Of a stretch of 55,782 bases of DNA, positions 31,176 to 39,272 are shown piece after piece. The DNA comes from Bryobacteraceae bacterium (GTDB lineage: Bacteria > Acidobacteriota > Terriglobia > Bryobacterales > Bryobacteraceae). Both the position numbers and the translations under genes were made by a program. The notes under the pieces are model-generated. The model saw only the letters and a list, made by a program, of their open reading frames with translations, did not search any database and was not told the origin of the DNA. Each line of letters opens with the position of its first letter. Position 1 is the first letter of the stretch. The DNA lies in NCBI GenBank assembly GCA_019187195.1, contig JABAQT010000084.1:1-55782 (forward strand), read 5' to 3'.

Positions 31176-32450
31176 ATGAATCCCGGCCGCTTGTTCTTCG
31201 CCAGTTGTCTGGCGATTGTCACCACCTCGATGGCGTTTTCCATTCGCGGGGACGTCCTCGACGCGCTCAGCGCGGACTTCCTTCTCAACAAGACCCAGAC
31301 CGGTTTGATTCTCAGCCCCGCCTTCTGGGGTTTCACCGTCAGCATCCTCATCGGCGGCTCCCTCGTCGACTTTTTCGGAATGCGCCGCCTGCTGGCGATC
31401 TCCGGCTGGGGGTACATCTTCGCCATTCTCGCCATCGTTTTCGCCCCGCGTCCCCACACCCCCGCCGAGCCGTTCTATTCCGGCCCCGGATTCATCCTCC
31501 TCTACGCCGGCATGCTCGCCCTCGGCCTCGCCCAGGGCCTTGTCGAAGGCGTCGTCAATCCGCTCTGCACCACCCTCTTCCCCCATGACAAGACCCACAA
31601 ACTGAACGTCCTCCACGCCTGGTGGCCCGGCGGTCTCATCATCGGCGGCCTCACCGCCTTCGGCCTCACGAAGTGGTTCGGTCTCGATGCGCAGGGAGTC
31701 AGCCACACCGTCGCTACCCTCGGCTGGCAAATCAAACTCGGCGTCATCCTCATCCCCGCCACCGGTTATCTCTTCCTCATTCGCGGACAGCATTTTCCAC
31801 CCACTGAGCGGGTCACCGCCGGCGTTTCCAACTCCCGGATGCTCCGCGAAACCACCCGCCCCATGTTCCTTCTCCTCTGGCTTTGCATGTGGATGACCGC
31901 CGCCACCGAACTCGGCCCCGATCAGTGGGTCGGCTCCCTCATCACCCGTTCCACGGGCATGCAGGGCATCCTCATCCTCGTCTACACCGCCGGACTCATG
32001 TTCGTGCTTCGCTTCTTCGGAGGAGCCATGGCGCACCGCTTCTCCCCCTTCGGCGTCCTGACCATGTCCGGCGTCTTCTCCGCGGCCGGACTCTTCGCCC
32101 TGGGAGCCGTCCACACGCCCACCGAGGCTTTCCTCGCCGCCACCCTCTTCGGCATCGGCAAGACCTATTTCTGGCCCAACATGCTCGGCGTCACGTCCGA
32201 GCTCTTCCCGCGCGGGGGAGCGCTCCTGCTCGCCATCATGGGCGGCACCGGCAACCTCGCCGCCGCCTTCGTTCTCCCCATCATGGGCAACTGGTACGAC
32301 ACCGCGGGCCCCGCCGCCGCCTTCCGTTATGTCGGCGTGCTGCCCTGCATCTTCACCGTCATCTTCGCTGTCCTGAGCTGGCACTTCCGATCCCGCGGCG
32401 GCTACAAAGCCATCCGGCTCGATGAACCCGAGGCCGTCGCCGCCGATTGA
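31176..32450 (+). CDS. MFS transporter
   Basis: A 424-residue inner-membrane protein with about 12 hydrophobic helices, a Major Facilitator Superfamily carrier. The loop between helices 2 and 3 reads GGSLVDFFGMRRLLAISG, a form of motif A. Helix 5 region KLNVLHAWWPGGLIIGG, with conserved Trp residues, recalls sugar transporters of the FucP/glucose-galactose type. The C-terminal half has GIGKTYFWPNMLGVTSELFPRGGALLLAIMGGTGN. A monosaccharide or related substrate driven by the proton gradient is plausible, and is supported by the many sugar genes in the window. No enzyme gene is co-oriented next to it; hpnD converges, with 25 bp between. Confidence 0.88.
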   Translation: MNPGRLFFASCLAIVTTSMAFSIRGDVLDALSADFLLNKTQTGLILSPAFWGFTVSILIGGSLVDFFGMRRLLAISGWGYIFAILAIVFAPRPHTPAEPFYSGPGFILLYAGMLALGLAQGLVEGVVNPLCTTLFPHDKTHKLNVLHAWWPGGLIIGGLTAFGLTKWFGLDAQGVSHTVATLGWQIKLGVILIPATGYLFLIRGQHFPPTERVTAGVSNSRMLRETTRPMFLLLWLCMWMTAATELGPDQWVGSLITRSTGMQGILILVYTAGLMFVLRFFGGAMAHRFSPFGVLTMSGVFSAAGLFALGAVHTPTEAFLAATLFGIGKTYFWPNMLGVTSELFPRGGALLLAIMGGTGNLAAAFVLPIMGNWYDTAGPAAAFRYVGVLPCIFTVIFAVLSWHFRSRGGYKAIRLDEPEAVAAD

Positions 32451-32475
32451 TACGGCCGGCCGCCCTGAATCCCGC

Positions 32476-33324
32476 TTATCCCGCCTGAAGCGCTGTCCGC
32501 GCCAGAATCCACAGCTTCGCCGCCACCGGCAGCGTCACCCGCTCCTTCAACACCTCGTAGCCCCGCCTCTCCATCCGCCGCAACAGCCCCGAGTAGATCT
32601 CGATGATCGCGCTCAGCATCCGCCGCCCCTCCGGCTCCACCATCCCGAGCAGCGGCATTGCCTCCCGGTACAACTCCCGCGCCCGCGCACCCTCGAACTC
32701 CAGCAGTTTCTTCAAATCAGGCGATACCCGCCCGGCCCCCAACTCCGCTTCCTTCACGCCGAACCGCCGCAGATCCTCCGCCGGTATGTAAACACGGCCG
32801 TTCTCAAAGTCCTCCCTCACGTCCCGCAGAATGTTCGTCAACTGAAACGCCACTCCGCACTTCTCCGCGAGCGGCTTTGCCTCGTCCCCGCGAAACCCCA
32901 GAATGTGTATCACCGTCAACCCCACCACCGACGCCACCCGGTAGCAGTACCCGTATAGCTGCTCGAACGTCTCCACGGGTTGGAAGTTCAGATCCGATTG
33001 CACGCCATCGATCATGTCGTGGAAGTATTCCCTCGGAATCCCGTAGCGCGCCGCCGTGTCATGAAACGCGGGCCACAGCGGATGGCCGTCGAACCGCCCC
33101 TCGAGCGCCGCTTCCATGCTCGCCCGCCAACCATGGAATGCCTCCTCCGTCTTCGGCCCCGGTTCGTCGCTCAGGTCATCACAAATCCGCATGAAAGCGT
33201 ACACGGCGCACATCGCCGCCCGCCGCCGCGCGTCCAGAAGTAGAAACGAGTAGTAGAAATTTCGCGCCCGGCCGCGCGCCATCCGCGCGCACCACGCGTA
33301 GGAATCTTCCAAAGCGATGCTCAT
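32476..33324 (-). CDS. hpnD: presqualene diphosphate synthase
   Basis: A 282-residue member of the squalene/phytoene synthase family. HpnD condenses two farnesyl diphosphates to presqualene diphosphate. Two aspartate-rich motifs bind Mg2+: D49-D50-x2-D53 (RICDDLSDE) and D168-x3-D172 (LRDVREDFENGR). VASVVGLTVIHILGF and AFQLTNILRDV are typical. It is the last gene of the hopanoid operon; ATG overlaps the hpnC stop by 4 bp. Together with HpnC it gives hydroxysqualene. The assignment to HpnD rather than CrtB rests on its pairing with hpnC and the hopanoid genes. Confidence 0.93.
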   Translation of the reverse strand: MSIALEDSYAWCARMARGRARNFYYSFLLLDARRRAAMCAVYAFMRICDDLSDEPGPKTEEAFHGWRASMEAALEGRFDGHPLWPAFHDTAARYGIPREYFHDMIDGVQSDLNFQPVETFEQLYGYCYRVASVVGLTVIHILGFRGDEAKPLAEKCGVAFQLTNILRDVREDFENGRVYIPAEDLRRFGVKEAELGAGRVSPDLKKLLEFEGARARELYREAMPLLGMVEPEGRRMLSAIIEIYSGLLRRMERRGYEVLKERVTLPVAAKLWILARTALQAG

Positions 33325-34259
33325 GCCGCCCGGGCAACCACCCTGAACAAGGTCTTCAGCAGCAGTCCCGCGCGTTCCGTCCTCGATATCACCGGCCGGT
33401 GCGCCAGCACATTGTAATCGAGTTCCTCGATCTTCTCGAGAACCTTCAACCCGCCCCTGCTGAATAACTCCACGTCCACCGCCAGCCGCCGGTCCACCAG
33501 TTTCGGCAGCGGCAGCCCGCGCATGAACAACTCCCGCGCCTTGGCCACCACTTCCACCATCACCTTCCGGAACTCCGGCGTATAGCGCCGGGCATAGAGT
33601 TCCGCCACCGTGTAATCGTGCCGGTGCATCACGTCGAGTGGTATGTACACGCGATCCTTATCGAGATCCACCGTCACATCCTGCCAGAAGTTCGCCAACT
33701 GCAGCGCCGTGCACGTCGCGTCCGACAACTTCTGCCGCTCCACGTCGCGATAGCCGCACAGATACAACACCAGCCGGCCGACCGGATTGGCCGAATAGCG
33801 GCAGTATTCAAACAGATCCTCCCACCTCTGATAGCGGTTCACGTTCTGATCCTGCACGAACGCCGTGATCAGGTCGGAAAACGGAACAATCGGCAACTCG
33901 TGCTCTTTCACCGTCGATGCCAGCGCCACGAAGACAGGATGCGCCGCCTTGCCCGCGTACATGTCCTCCAGCTCTTCCCGCCACCACTCGAGCAGCCGCA
34001 GGCTCTGCTCCGTGTCGCCCATCTCATCCCCAAGATCGTCCGCCCACCGGCAGAACGAATAAACATTGAAGAAGTCCTGGTGAAGCCGTTTGGGAAGCAG
34101 GAAGCTCACCACGTGGAAATTTTCGTAATGGCGCGTGGCCAGCCAGCGCGTGTACCGCGCCGCCTCTTCCGCGCTCCAGTTCCATGTGGCGGAATCGGGA
34201 TGACTCACGAAGTCCTTCGGCGCGAGCCACCTCGACTGGCCGGCTGTCTCTCCGGGCAT
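33321..34259 (-). CDS. hpnC: hydroxysqualene synthase
   Basis: A 312-residue squalene/phytoene synthase homologue of the HpnC type. It turns presqualene diphosphate into hydroxysqualene. The first Asp-rich motif is RWADDLGDE (D74, D75, D78), the second FWQDVTVDLDKDRVYIP. The N-terminal RHYENFHVVSFLLPKRLHQDFF region is characteristic of HpnC. It is 5 bp from the upstream alcohol dehydrogenase gene and overlaps hpnD by 4 bp. The next enzyme, HpnE (flavin-dependent hydroxysqualene reductase), is not in this operon or elsewhere in the window. Confidence 0.93.
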   Translation of the reverse strand: MPGETAGQSRWLAPKDFVSHPDSATWNWSAEEAARYTRWLATRHYENFHVVSFLLPKRLHQDFFNVYSFCRWADDLGDEMGDTEQSLRLLEWWREELEDMYAGKAAHPVFVALASTVKEHELPIVPFSDLITAFVQDQNVNRYQRWEDLFEYCRYSANPVGRLVLYLCGYRDVERQKLSDATCTALQLANFWQDVTVDLDKDRVYIPLDVMHRHDYTVAELYARRYTPEFRKVMVEVVAKARELFMRGLPLPKLVDRRLAVDVELFSRGGLKVLEKIEELDYNVLAHRPVISRTERAGLLLKTLFRVVARAA

Positions 34260-34264
34260 GGCTG

Positions 34265-35305
34265 TCAGGGAATAATGGCGGTCTTCATATGGCCGTTATG
34301 GCTCATGAGATGCCGCATCACCTCGAGCAGATTGCTGAGAGGCTCCTCGCGATTCACAAAATCGCGCGCCGTAATGTTCCCCTTGCTCACCGCGTCGAGC
34401 GCTCTCTTGATGTGCGACGGCGTGTGGTGGAAACTGGCCTTGCAGGTGATTTCCGAATAGTGCAGCAGGCTCGTGTCGAGCGTCACGGCGCTGTCGCTCG
34501 GACAGCCGCCGAAGAAATTCACCACGCCCCCGCGGCGCACCAGGCGGGCGGCAAGCTGCCAGGTTTCCGGAGTCCCTACCGCCTCGATGGCGACGTCCGC
34601 GCCACGGCCCGCCGTCAGGTCGCGCACCGCCGCCGGATGGTCCACCGCATCGGCCGTGCACAGCAGGTCCGTCGCCCCCATCCGCGCCGCGCGTTCGAGC
34701 TGCGCCACACGCCTCCCGATGGCGATCACCCGCGCCCCGAACACCTTGGCCAGCCGCACGAACATCAGACCGATAGGCCCCAGCCCGATTACCGCGATCG
34801 TCTCCCCGCCCCGAAGGCCGCACTCCTCGAGCCCCCGCATTACGCACGCGAGCGGCTCGATCAGCGCCGCATCCTGATACGTGACGTGGTCCGGAATCTC
34901 GTACAGGTTGCGGTCCACGATTCGTTTCGGAATCCGGATGAACTCCGCGTAGGCTCCGTTGTTAAACAGAAGATCCTCGCACAGGTTCTCCTTGTCGCGC
35001 AGGCAGTAGAAGCACTTGCCGCAGGGCGCGGAATTCGCCGAAACTACCCGCTGCCCCACCTGTACTCTGGTCACATTCTCCCCGGTGGCGACGACATCCC
35101 CCGCCAGTTCGTGCCCGAACAGCGCCGGCGGAATGATCATGCGGGCATGATACCCCCGGCGAAACACTTTGACGTCGGTGCCGCACGTAAGAGCCGCGCG
35201 TACCCGGACCAGAACATCGTCAGGGCCAATCCTTGGAACGGCGACCGGTTCTATCTGCAGGCTCTCTTTGCCGTACAGGACGGCCGCCATCATCTGTGTT
35301 TTCAC
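34265..35305 (-). CDS. zinc-dependent medium-chain alcohol dehydrogenase in the hopanoid operon
   Basis: A 346-residue MDR dehydrogenase similar to sorbitol and threonine dehydrogenases. The catalytic zinc pattern is C41 (TCGTD) with H65-E66 (GHE). The structural zinc is bound by C95, C98, C101 and C109. The NAD(P) fold starts VIGLGPIGLM. The GTG start at 35305 overlaps the upstream gene by 4 bp (GTGA); the product begins KTQMMAAVLYGKESLQIEP. It sits between a second MDR enzyme and hpnC. Its role in hopanoid synthesis is not established. Reduction of the aldehyde of ribosylhopane to bacteriohopanetetrol is an attractive guess; a general sugar-alcohol role is the alternative. Confidence 0.88.
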   Translation of the reverse strand: MKTQMMAAVLYGKESLQIEPVAVPRIGPDDVLVRVRAALTCGTDVKVFRRGYHARMIIPPALFGHELAGDVVATGENVTRVQVGQRVVSANSAPCGKCFYCLRDKENLCEDLLFNNGAYAEFIRIPKRIVDRNLYEIPDHVTYQDAALIEPLACVMRGLEECGLRGGETIAVIGLGPIGLMFVRLAKVFGARVIAIGRRVAQLERAARMGATDLLCTADAVDHPAAVRDLTAGRGADVAIEAVGTPETWQLAARLVRRGGVVNFFGGCPSDSAVTLDTSLLHYSEITCKASFHHTPSHIKRALDAVSKGNITARDFVNREEPLSNLLEVMRHLMSHNGHMKTAIIP

Positions 35306-36360
35306 TTTGTCGACCTCTGGGGCTGAACAATAATTTTCAACGATTTGCCATCCGGATGCAAAGCCCGGTCAATCCCGGCGGCAATCTCATCCAAGGGAAG
35401 CCGGTGCGAAATCAACTCCTCCACCGGCAGTTCACCGCTAAAAACCAGGCGCGCCGATTCTGCCTGTAAGTCAATATCGGCGCTGTAGGCGCCGAACAAC
35501 ATCCGCTCGCCGACGCAGATATCAGCTCCTGAAACTTCAATTCTTTCCTTGTGGGATGTCTGTGCAAACAATAGGATACGGCTTCCCGGCCGCGTCGCGC
35601 GAACAGCCTGCTCGATGACCCCCGGAGTCGACACGCACACGAACGCCGCGTCCGCGCCCCGCCCTCCGGTTGCCTCGGCCGCCTCCCTTGACAGATCCAC
35701 CTGTTTCGGATGATAGGACGCCGAAGCCCCGAAACGGAGCGAAAGGGCGCGGCGGGTATCGATCGAGTCCGTAGTCAATATTTTCGCACCCTTACGGTGC
35801 GCCAGCATAGTGAAGATCAGCCCGATCGGTCCCTGTCCCAGCACCAGCGCCGTTTCCTCCGGCTTCAGCGCGGCCATCTCCACGGCCTTCAAACACGTAT
35901 TCACCGGTTCGACGAAGCAGGCGCGGTCAAACGATACTCCATCCGGTATCTTCTCCACCCCGCGCCGGACAATCCAGTCCATCGCCCTCACGAATTGCGA
36001 GAAACCGCCCCCGGCCGGCTCGAACCCCGCCGTCACCCCCACTTTCTTGTAAACCGCGCATTGCGCATAGAGCCGCCGTTCGCAGTAAAAGCATGATCCA
36101 CAAGGAATGTGATGAAAGACGGCAACACGGTCTCCGGGCGCAAACCGCGTCACTCCTTCTCCCACGGCGGCCACCACGCCCGCCGTTTCATGGCCGTAAA
36201 CACGCGGCGGCGGCAACAGGTTCTGCTGCACTTTCTTCAGGTCCGTGTGGCAGATCCCGCAACTCTCCACCCGGATCAATAGCTCCCCCGGCCCGATCAC
36301 GGGCGTGGGAATGGATCTCACGGTTACGACACTGTCACCCTCGTAGACCGCGGCCTGCAT
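35302..36360 (-). CDS. zinc-dependent medium-chain alcohol dehydrogenase in the hopanoid operon
   Basis: An MDR dehydrogenase of 352 residues from ATG 36360 (MQAAVYEGDSVVTVRS, where family homology begins). Catalytic zinc: C37 (GICHTD), H57-E58 (GHE). Structural zinc: C87, C90, C93 and C101. Cofactor motif: VLGQGPIGLI. The open frame continues 37 codons upstream to GTG 36471, which has GGGGGAG ahead of it and would overlap hpnG by 20 bp. That extension is Ser/Gly/Pro-rich and probably disordered, so either start is possible. It overlaps the next dehydrogenase by 4 bp. The pair are similar but clearly distinct proteins, suggesting two different oxidoreductions or a heteromer. Confidence 0.87.
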   Translation of the reverse strand: MQAAVYEGDSVVTVRSIPTPVIGPGELLIRVESCGICHTDLKKVQQNLLPPPRVYGHETAGVVAAVGEGVTRFAPGDRVAVFHHIPCGSCFYCERRLYAQCAVYKKVGVTAGFEPAGGGFSQFVRAMDWIVRRGVEKIPDGVSFDRACFVEPVNTCLKAVEMAALKPEETALVLGQGPIGLIFTMLAHRKGAKILTTDSIDTRRALSLRFGASASYHPKQVDLSREAAEATGGRGADAAFVCVSTPGVIEQAVRATRPGSRILLFAQTSHKERIEVSGADICVGERMLFGAYSADIDLQAESARLVFSGELPVEELISHRLPLDEIAAGIDRALHPDGKSLKIIVQPQRSTK

Positions 36361-36451
36361 GGATGCCGGCACGCCCGAGCGCGCAGTCTCGCCCGGTCCC
36401 CCGCCGGGAGCGGGAACCCGCGAATCCGCTTCCTGCCCGCGCGACGTCGTG

Positions 36452-37159
36452 CTAGAAGATGCGGCAGTCACCAAAGAACTCCCCCAATCTCATGGAAGCA
36501 ATCCTCGCCTGCCGCCGCAGGCGCAGCAAGCCGGGAATGCGGAACGGCTTCGCCAGGGCCGCGCGGGCAATCGCCCCGCGCTTGAACCGACCCTCGGCCG
36601 TACGATACAGATTGAAATCGAGCGGCATCGATTCCCCCGCGGCGTCGCTTACTACCCGGATGCAGTAAAACGGAATCCCGTGACATCGGGCGCGCTCGGC
36701 GACACCGGCGGCTTCCATCTCCACCGCCGCCGCTCCCGTCGCCCGCAGGGCCTTTTTTTCCTCCACGCTCACCGCCACGCGGTCCATGCTCAGAATCGAG
36801 CCCCGGGCCGGAGCGGAAGCCGTTTCTTGTGGCAAATAGGCAGGATAGCGCTTTCCGGATTCTCGTGCCTCGATCTCCGAGGCCGCAATCACCTGGCCCA
36901 CCGCAAGCCCCGGGTCGAGCCCGCCGCAAAATCCCGTGCTGATCACCGCATCCACCTTCCATCCGCCGCATGCCGCGTCCACCGCCCGCCCCGCCAGTTG
37001 CGGCCCCGCACCGTTGGCCACCAGCGCCAGCCGGTGCTCCCTCAACTCTCCTTCCGCTGCGTAATCGACGGGCAGAGCCAGCGGCCGCAGCGCGGAAACG
37101 CGGCGCCTGATACCCTCGAACTCCTGTCTCTCGGCGGCCACCACCAGCAGGTTGCTCAC
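36452..37159 (-). CDS. hpnG: hopanoid-associated phosphorylase, adenosylhopane nucleosidase
   Basis: A 235-residue purine nucleoside phosphorylase-like protein. HpnG removes adenine from adenosylhopane, giving (phospho)ribosylhopane. Visible features: LLVVAAERQEFEGI at the N-terminus, VISTGFCGGLDPGLAVGQVIAASEI, and AAAVEMEAAGVAERA, whose VEME segment binds ribose in the family. DAAGESMPLDFN supplies the conserved catalytic Asp region. GTG 37159 is preferred because it overlaps the hpnA stop by 4 bp; an in-frame ATG at 37186 would add nine residues. The position after hpnH and hpnA matches known hopanoid operons. Confidence 0.88.
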   Translation of the reverse strand: MSNLLVVAAERQEFEGIRRRVSALRPLALPVDYAAEGELREHRLALVANGAGPQLAGRAVDAACGGWKVDAVISTGFCGGLDPGLAVGQVIAASEIEARESGKRYPAYLPQETASAPARGSILSMDRVAVSVEEKKALRATGAAAVEMEAAGVAERARCHGIPFYCIRVVSDAAGESMPLDFNLYRTAEGRFKRGAIARAALAKPFRIPGLLRLRRQARIASMRLGEFFGDCRIF

Positions 37160-38136
37160 GCTACGTACCCGTTGGCGCGAAACCATTGAATCGCCTGGCC
37201 CAGCGCCCCGTCAACAGGCCCCGGCGTGAATCCCAGTTCATTGCGCGCCTTCTCCCAGGTTACGAACATCTTCTTCCGCGCCATCCGCACCCCATCGAGC
37301 GGAGCCCGGGGTTCGGTTCCCGTCACCATCGCCCACGCCGTGCTGCACACTCCGGCCAGATAGGCCACACCGTATGGCACTTGAATCCGCGGCGCCGGTG
37401 CCCCCGCAAGGCGGGCGAGCCTCTCGAGAATCTCCTTCAGCGTGAGATTCTCACACCCGAGGATGTATCTTTCCCCGGGCTTCCCCTTTTCCGCCGCCAG
37501 CAGATGTCCCCTGGCCGTGTCCCTCGCGTCCACCAGGTTAAGCCCCGTATCGACATACGCGGGCATCTTCCCCCGCAGGAAATCCACGATGATCTTTCCC
37601 GTTGGTGTCGGCTTGCGGTCATGATCGCCCACGGGCGCCGTGGGATTGACAATCACCACCGGAAACCCTTCCTCGGCGAAGCTCAGCGCCGTCTGTTCCG
37701 CCAGGAACTTCGAGCGTTTATAGGCGCCGGCCATCGATTCGAGGGCTACAGGCACGGTCTCATCCCCGATTCCCCCCGAAGGTATCCCAATACACCCCAC
37801 GGTGCTAGTGTAGACCACGCGCTCGACGCCCGCCTCCCTTGCGGCCCGCAGAATGTTCCTCGTCCCGTCAACGTTCGATTGGTAGAGTTCTTCTCCATGC
37901 CTTGCCCACAACCGGTAGTCAGCCGCCGCATGGTATACCATCGAGCATCCCCGCACGGCCCGCGCAAGGGAGTCCGCGTCCCGCAAATCGCCCGCCGCCG
38001 TCTCCGCTCCCTCGAGCTCCGCCACCCGTCCCGGATCGCGCGCCAATACGCGCACCCTCTCGCCCCGCTCCAGAAGTTGATGTGCGATATGCCACCCAAG
38101 GAATCCTGTCGCCCCCGTTACGAGAACCCACTTCAC
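37156..38136 (-). CDS. hpnA: hopanoid-associated sugar epimerase
   Basis: A 326-residue extended short-chain dehydrogenase/reductase. The Rossmann motif is TGATGFLG (residues 7-14), the active site YxxxK is Y139-x3-K143, and the upstream Ser/Thr is in VYTSTVGCIG. HDRKPTPTGKIIVDFLRG and NLVDARDTARGHLLA are HpnA-like. HpnA is found in most hopanoid clusters, but its exact reaction is still unclear; modification of the side-chain sugar is assumed. The start is GTG 38136. It is 10 bp from hpnH and overlaps hpnG by 4 bp. Confidence 0.9.
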   Translation of the reverse strand: MKWVLVTGATGFLGWHIAHQLLERGERVRVLARDPGRVAELEGAETAAGDLRDADSLARAVRGCSMVYHAAADYRLWARHGEELYQSNVDGTRNILRAAREAGVERVVYTSTVGCIGIPSGGIGDETVPVALESMAGAYKRSKFLAEQTALSFAEEGFPVVIVNPTAPVGDHDRKPTPTGKIIVDFLRGKMPAYVDTGLNLVDARDTARGHLLAAEKGKPGERYILGCENLTLKEILERLARLAGAPAPRIQVPYGVAYLAGVCSTAWAMVTGTEPRAPLDGVRMARKKMFVTWEKARNELGFTPGPVDGALGQAIQWFRANGYVA

Positions 38137-38146
38137 TCTGCCTGCC

Positions 38147-39256
38147 CTAGCGCAGCAGCCATGTCAGCATACGGAACGGGTCTCCGGGTTTGGAGTTGAT
38201 TCCATATGCCGCCGACGGCTCGAAACCGCAGTGCGTCATGCAGTGTTCACAGCGCGGATCGCTTCCCGGACCATAGTTGTTCCACGGCGTCCCGGTCATG
38301 AACTCTTCAAACGTCTTGTAGTGGGCGTCGGTGATCAGGTAACAGGGCCCCTTCCACCCCTTCACGTTGTAGGTCGGATTCCCCCACGCCGTGCATGGCA
38401 GGTCGCGCTTGCCCTGCAGAAATTCGATGTATACCGGGGTCGATTGCAGCGGATACTTTCTGGCCAGCTTGTCAAAATCCCGAAATTTCTCGTGCACATC
38501 GTCCCGCGTCATGAAAATTTCGCGGTCATTCACCGCCGAATATCCGTAGGCAGGCGAAATCGTGTGTCCGTCCACGCCGAGCGTCTTCAGGAATTCGAAG
38601 AGTTCCTCGATCTCCTTCATGTCCGTTTCCTTGTACACGGTCGTGTTGGTCACTACTTTGAAATCCGCCGCCTTGGCGGCCTTGATCCCCGCGATGGCTT
38701 CCCGAAAAACACCGCTGCGCTCCACCGCCAGATCGTGGTTCTTTTCCATCCCGTCAAGGTGTACGTTGAAAAAGAACTTCCCGCCCGGCGTGAAATCCTT
38801 CAGCCGCTTCACCAGGAACATGCCGTTCGTGCATAAGTAGCAGCTCAGGCCCCGATCGAGGATCCCCGCCGCCAGCGGCCCGATCTCGGGATAGAGTAAA
38901 GGTTCGCCGCCGCAGATCGAAACCATTGGGGCGCCGCATTCATCCACCGCGTTCAGGCACTGCTCGAGCGTCAGCCTCTGCGCGATCGACGATTCATACT
39001 CCCGGATCCTTCCGCATCCCGTGCACGTCAGATTACAGGCATGCAGCGGCTCGAGCATCAGCACGATCGGAAACCGCTTCCTGATCATCGGATGCGGCTC
39101 TCTCGCCTCTCCCGTGGATGCCGTGTAGATGATCTTGAACGGGTTCGCGGAATCGTTCACCACCGCTTTGTCCACCTGCCATTCCGGCCGCGGACGCAGC
39201 TTATTCTTCACGATGTATCGGGCCATCCCGGCAGTCATCGACAAAGGAAATTTCAT
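38147..39256 (-). CDS. hpnH: radical SAM adenosyl-hopene transferase
   Basis: A 369-residue radical SAM protein. HpnH joins the 5'-deoxyadenosyl group to hopene (diploptene), the first step of the extended C35 side chain. The [4Fe-4S] motif is C74-x3-C78-x2-C81 (ACNLTCTGC). The N-terminus MKFPLSMTAGMARYIVKNKL, the GGEPLLYPEI segment that binds SAM and the C-terminal Cys-containing SPASM-like tail (DPRCEHCMTHCGFE) all match HpnH. It is 16 bp downstream of shc and 10 bp upstream of hpnA. Confidence 0.96.
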   Translation of the reverse strand: MKFPLSMTAGMARYIVKNKLRPRPEWQVDKAVVNDSANPFKIIYTASTGEAREPHPMIRKRFPIVLMLEPLHACNLTCTGCGRIREYESSIAQRLTLEQCLNAVDECGAPMVSICGGEPLLYPEIGPLAAGILDRGLSCYLCTNGMFLVKRLKDFTPGGKFFFNVHLDGMEKNHDLAVERSGVFREAIAGIKAAKAADFKVVTNTTVYKETDMKEIEELFEFLKTLGVDGHTISPAYGYSAVNDREIFMTRDDVHEKFRDFDKLARKYPLQSTPVYIEFLQGKRDLPCTAWGNPTYNVKGWKGPCYLITDAHYKTFEEFMTGTPWNNYGPGSDPRCEHCMTHCGFEPSAAYGINSKPGDPFRMLTWLLR

Positions 39257-39272
39257 CTGTGTTGAGCCTCTT

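Noticed and set aside
32476..34259. Carotenoid (phytoene synthase) assignment for the two squalene/phytoene synthase homologues
   Set aside because: Their pairing with each other and with shc, hpnH, hpnG and hpnA supports HpnC and HpnD; no carotenoid desaturase is present.
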